Assembly: GCA_012845835.1 (NCBI GenBank)
Contig: JABAKD010000026.1
Location: forward strand, 6,771,493 to 6,835,492
DNA from: Undaria pinnatifida
Taxonomy: Eukaryota > Sar > Phaeophyceae > Laminariales > Alariaceae
DNA length: 64,000 nt
Direction of reading: 5' to 3'
Part shown: piece by piece, positions 60,301-64,000 of the stretch
Numbering within the stretch: position 1 is the first letter of the stretch
Layout of the letters: each line of letters starts with the position of its first letter
Notes under the pieces: model-generated
What the model saw: the letters and a program-made list of their open reading frames with translations, nothing else
Told to the model about the DNA's origin: nothing
The model's database searches: none
Translations under genes and position numbers: made by a program

Positions 60301-63300
60301 ATGGAGGAGGGAGCCGGAGGGAGGAGAGAGCCGGGGGCGGGAGAGCTGGGGGGAGGAGAGCCAAGGAGGGGGGCGGAGCTGGGGGGAGGAGAACCCTGAC
60401 CTAGACCTTACGCCACTAGTAACGTAACGTGATCTAACCCGTCGGGCATACAGGTAGTAACCTCACCGCTTCCACCAACAGCAAAGTTGGCTCGTCATAA
60501 CACCCGCACGTATCAAAACTTACGTGCTCCAAACCCCGTACGCACCCACAGGTAGTTACCCCCAGCGGGTTATTGTGCTGCACGCCTAAAAAACGTGCAT
60601 CACAGTGACCTGCGCCCTACTCCTCGCCTTTTCCCTTCCGTTTTTGCCCCCCCCCCCCCCCCCCCCCTTTTTTTTTTTTTTCTTCTTTTTCTTCTCCTTC
60701 TTTTGTCGTTGCCCTCGTTTCTTCCCCCTTTCTTCCGGTGCCCTGCGCGCTACGCGCGCCGCCTGTCTTCCGATACTCTGTTTTCATCGTTGTACAGAAC
60801 CTAATCACAGCGCCGGCGCAGGAAAACAAGTCACTTAACCGTCACGCCTCATCCCGGTGCTCACACCCGAGGCTGTTTCCTGGACGGCCAACAAAGAACA
60901 CCCCAAACACCAAGGCGAGTGGCAGTTGCGTCGGGGGAGAAGCCCCCCCAACGCGGAACGCACTCGCAAGCACCATCTAACCGATTAGTAGCCACCCTAA
61001 AGGGCCAGAAAACGCCCCCACAGGGGAAAACACCCTCGTGCTGCATGCACACACCACCACAAGAGTCATCAGGACTCTGCCCGAACGCGTACGTACGTCC
61101 ACGCGCAACGGCAACAACACATATAGAAGCGAACAAACAGTAAAGCCCTCAGCGAAAACGAGGGCGCAACGCTAGCAAAACCATACCCATAACACAGAAA
61201 AAAACTGCAAGTAAACAACAAACATAGGCCATACCGTAACACAGAAAAGCCTCCCCAAACGAAACATAGACCAGCAGACGCTGGGGCCGGGGCAGCTGGG
61301 GGATGGAGGAGGGAGCCGGAGGGAGGAGAGAGCCGGGGGCGGGAGAGCTGGGGGGAGGAGAGCCAAGGAGGGGGGCGGAGCTGGGGGGAGGAGAACCCTG
61401 ACCTAGACCTTACGCCACTAGTAACGTAACGTGATCTAACCCGTCGGGCATACAGGTAGTAACCTCACCGCTTCCACCAACAGCAAAGTTGGCTCGTCAT
61501 AACACCCGCACGTATCAAAACTTACGTGCTCCAAACCCCGTACGCACCCACAGGTAGTTACCCCCAGCGGGTTATTGTGCTGCACGCCTAAAAAACGTGC
61601 ATCACAGTGACCTGCGCCCTACTCCTCGCCTTTTCCCTTCCGTTTTTGCCCCCCCCCCCCCCCCCCCCCCCTTTTTTTTTTTTTTTCTTCTTCTTCTTCT
61701 TCTTCTTTTGTCGTTGCCCTCGTTTCTTCCCCCTTTCTTCCGGTGCCCTGCGCGCTACGCGCGCCGCCTGTCTTCCGACACTCTGTTTTCATCGTTGTAC
61801 AGAACCTAATCACAGCGCCGGCGCAGGAAAACAAGTCGCTTAACCGTCACGCCTCATCCCGGTGCTCACACCCGAGGCTGTTTCCTGGACGGCCAACAAA
61901 GAACACCCCAAACACCAAGGCGAGTGGCAGTTGCGTCGGGGGAGAAGCCCCCCCAACGCGGAACGCACTCGCAAGCACCATCTAACCGATTAGTAGCCAC
62001 CCTAAAGGGCCAGAAAACGCCCCCACAGGGGAAAACACCCTCGTGCTGCATGCACACACCACCACAAGAGTCATCAGGACTCTGCCCGAACGCGTACGTA
62101 CGTCCACGCGCAACGGCAACAACACATATAGAAGCGAACAAACAGTAAAGCCCTCAGCGAAAACGAGGGCGCAACGCTAGCAAAACCATACCCATAACAC
62201 AGAAAAAAACTGCAGTAAACAACAAACATAGGCCATACCGTAACACAGAAAAGCCTCCCCAAACGAAACATAGACCAGCAGACGCTGGGGCCGGGGCAGC
62301 TGGGGGATGGAGGAGGGAGCCGGAGGGAGGAGAGAGCCGGGGGCGGGAGAGCTGGGGGGAGGAGAGCCAAGGAGGGGGGCGGAGCTGGGGGGAGGAGAAC
62401 CCTGACCTAGACCTTACGCCACTAGTAACGTAACGTGATCTAACCCGTCGGGCATACAGGTAGTAACCTCACCGCTTCCACCAACAGCAAAGTTGGCTCG
62501 TCATAACACCCGCACGTATCAAAACTTACGTGCTCCAAACCCCGTACGCACCCACAGGTAGTTACCCCCAGCGGGTTATTGTGCTGCACGCCTAAAAAAC
62601 GTGCATCACAGTGACCTGCGCCCTACTCCTCGCCTTTTCCCTTCCGTTTTTGCCCCCCCCCCCCCCCCCCCCCCTTTTTTTTTTTTTTCTTCTTCTTCTT
62701 CTTCTTCTTTTGTCGTTGCCCTCGTTTCTTCCCCCTTTCTTCCGGTGCCCTGCGCGCTACGCGCGCCGCCTGTCTTCCGATACTCTGTTTTCATCGTTGT
62801 ACAGGAACCTAATCACAGCGCCGGCGCAGGAAAACAAGTCAGCTTAACCGTCACGCCTCATCCCGGTGCTCACACCCGAGGCTGTTTCCTGGACGGCCAA
62901 CAAAGAACACCCCAAACACCAAGGCGAGTGGCAGTTGCGTCGGGGGAGAAGCCCCCCCAACGCGGAACGCACTCGCAAGCACCATCTAACCGATTAGTAG
63001 CCACCCTAAAGGGCCAGAAAACGCCCCCACAGGGGAAAACACCCTCGTGCTGCATGCACACACCACCACAAGAGTCATCAGGACTCTGCCCGAACGCGTA
63101 CGTACGTCCACGCGCAACGGCAACAACACATATAGAAGCGAACAAACAGTAAAGCCCTCAGCGAAAACGAGGGCGCAACGCTAGCAAAACCATACCCATA
63201 ACACAGAAAAAAACGCAATAAACAAAAACATAGGCCATACCGTAACACAGAAAAGCCTCCCCAAACGAAACATAGACCGCAGACGCTGGGGCCGGGGCAG

Positions 63301-64000
63301 CTGGGGGATGGAGGAGGGAGCCGGAGGGAGGAGAGAGCCGGGGGCGGGAGAGCTGGGGGGAGGAGAGCCAAGGAGGGGGGCGGAGCTGGGGGGAGGAGAA
63401 CCCTGACCTAGACCTTACGCCACTAGTAACGTAACGTGATCTAACCCGTCGGGCATACAGGTAGTAACCTCACCGCTTCCACCAACAGCAAAGTTGGCTC
63501 GTCATAACACCCGCACGTATCAAAACTTACGTGCTCCAAACCCCGTACGCACCCACAGGTAGTTACCCCCAGCGGGTTATTGTGCTGCACGCCTAAAAAA
63601 CGTGCATCACAGTGACCTGCGCCCTACTCCTCGCCTTTTCCCTTCCGTTTTTGCCCCCCCCCCCCCCCCCCCCCCCTTTTTTTTTTTTTTCTTCTTCTTC
63701 TTCTTCTTCTTTTGTCGTTGCCCTCGTTTCTTCCCCCTTTCTTCCGGTGCCCTGCGCGCTACGTGCGTCGCCTGTCTTCCGATACTCTGTTTTCATCGTT
63801 GTACAGGACCTAATCACAGCGCCGGCGCAGGAAAACAAGTCACTTAACCGTCACGCCTCATCCCGGTGCTCACACCCGAGGCTGTTTCCTGGACGGCCAA
63901 CAAAGAACACCCCAAACACCAAGGCGAGTGGCAGTTGCGTCGGGGGAGAAGCCCCCCCAACGCGGAACGCACTCGCAAGCACCATCTAACCGATTAGTAC
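54391..64000. repeat. Satellite array, ten units of about 1 kb (continues past window)
   Basis: A shared GACCTAGACCTTACGCC start recurs at 55407, 56402, 57406, 58410, 59395, 60399, 61404, 62404 and 63406 (periods 985-1005). A more diverged first unit starts near 54393. Units 2-10 look nearly identical; length differences fall mostly in a C-run plus T/CTT tract. Each unit also holds a G-rich purine block of about 110 bp. Frames starting at GTG or TTG recur in every unit only because the DNA is repeated; I see no gene or RNA gene in the unit. Confidence 0.95.

Overview
This is eukaryotic nuclear DNA, GC-rich, intron-rich and packed with repeats. The best guess is an ochrophyte (stramenopile alga), probably a brown alga. 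The clearest clue is a bacterial-type isoleucyl-tRNA synthetase whose N-terminus looks like the bipartite presequence of a complex plastid: a signal peptide followed by an ASAFAP-like site with Phe at +1. The species itself cannot be read from the sequence.

Layout. 1-5837 (minus): a decayed Ty3/gypsy LTR retrotransposon, cut by the window start. Its polyprotein carries a NADAR (YbiA-like) domain where Gag would be expected. 5844-5927: an LTR of a miniature LTR element (TRIM). 6266-7664: a 12-bp-period minisatellite. 8743-26376 (minus): plastid isoleucyl-tRNA synthetase, reconstructed here as 21 exons and 1082 residues. 26386-33700: repeats, a LINE remnant, C/T- and purine-rich tracts and an unnamed dispersed element. 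33709-41059 (plus): the autophagy protease ATG4, seven exons seen, 5' exon(s) not found. 41031-54390: repeat-dominated DNA with two TRIM copies, a second gypsy LTR, a gypsy leader fragment, a tyrosine-recombinase remnant, a second copy of the dispersed element and a second LINE remnant. 54391-64000: ten tandem copies of a satellite of about 1 kb, running off the window end.

The two host genes are unrelated housekeeping genes (plastid translation; autophagy). Three themes stand out. First, a NADAR domain, a family now linked to removal of ADP-ribose from guanine bases, is fused into a retrotransposon polyprotein. Second, TRIM elements share terminal sequences and a tRNA-Ser primer site with that gypsy family, so it may mobilise them. 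Third, introns of both genes contain tandem copies of adjacent exon ends together with their splice sites, suggesting that introns lengthen by duplication across exon-intron borders.
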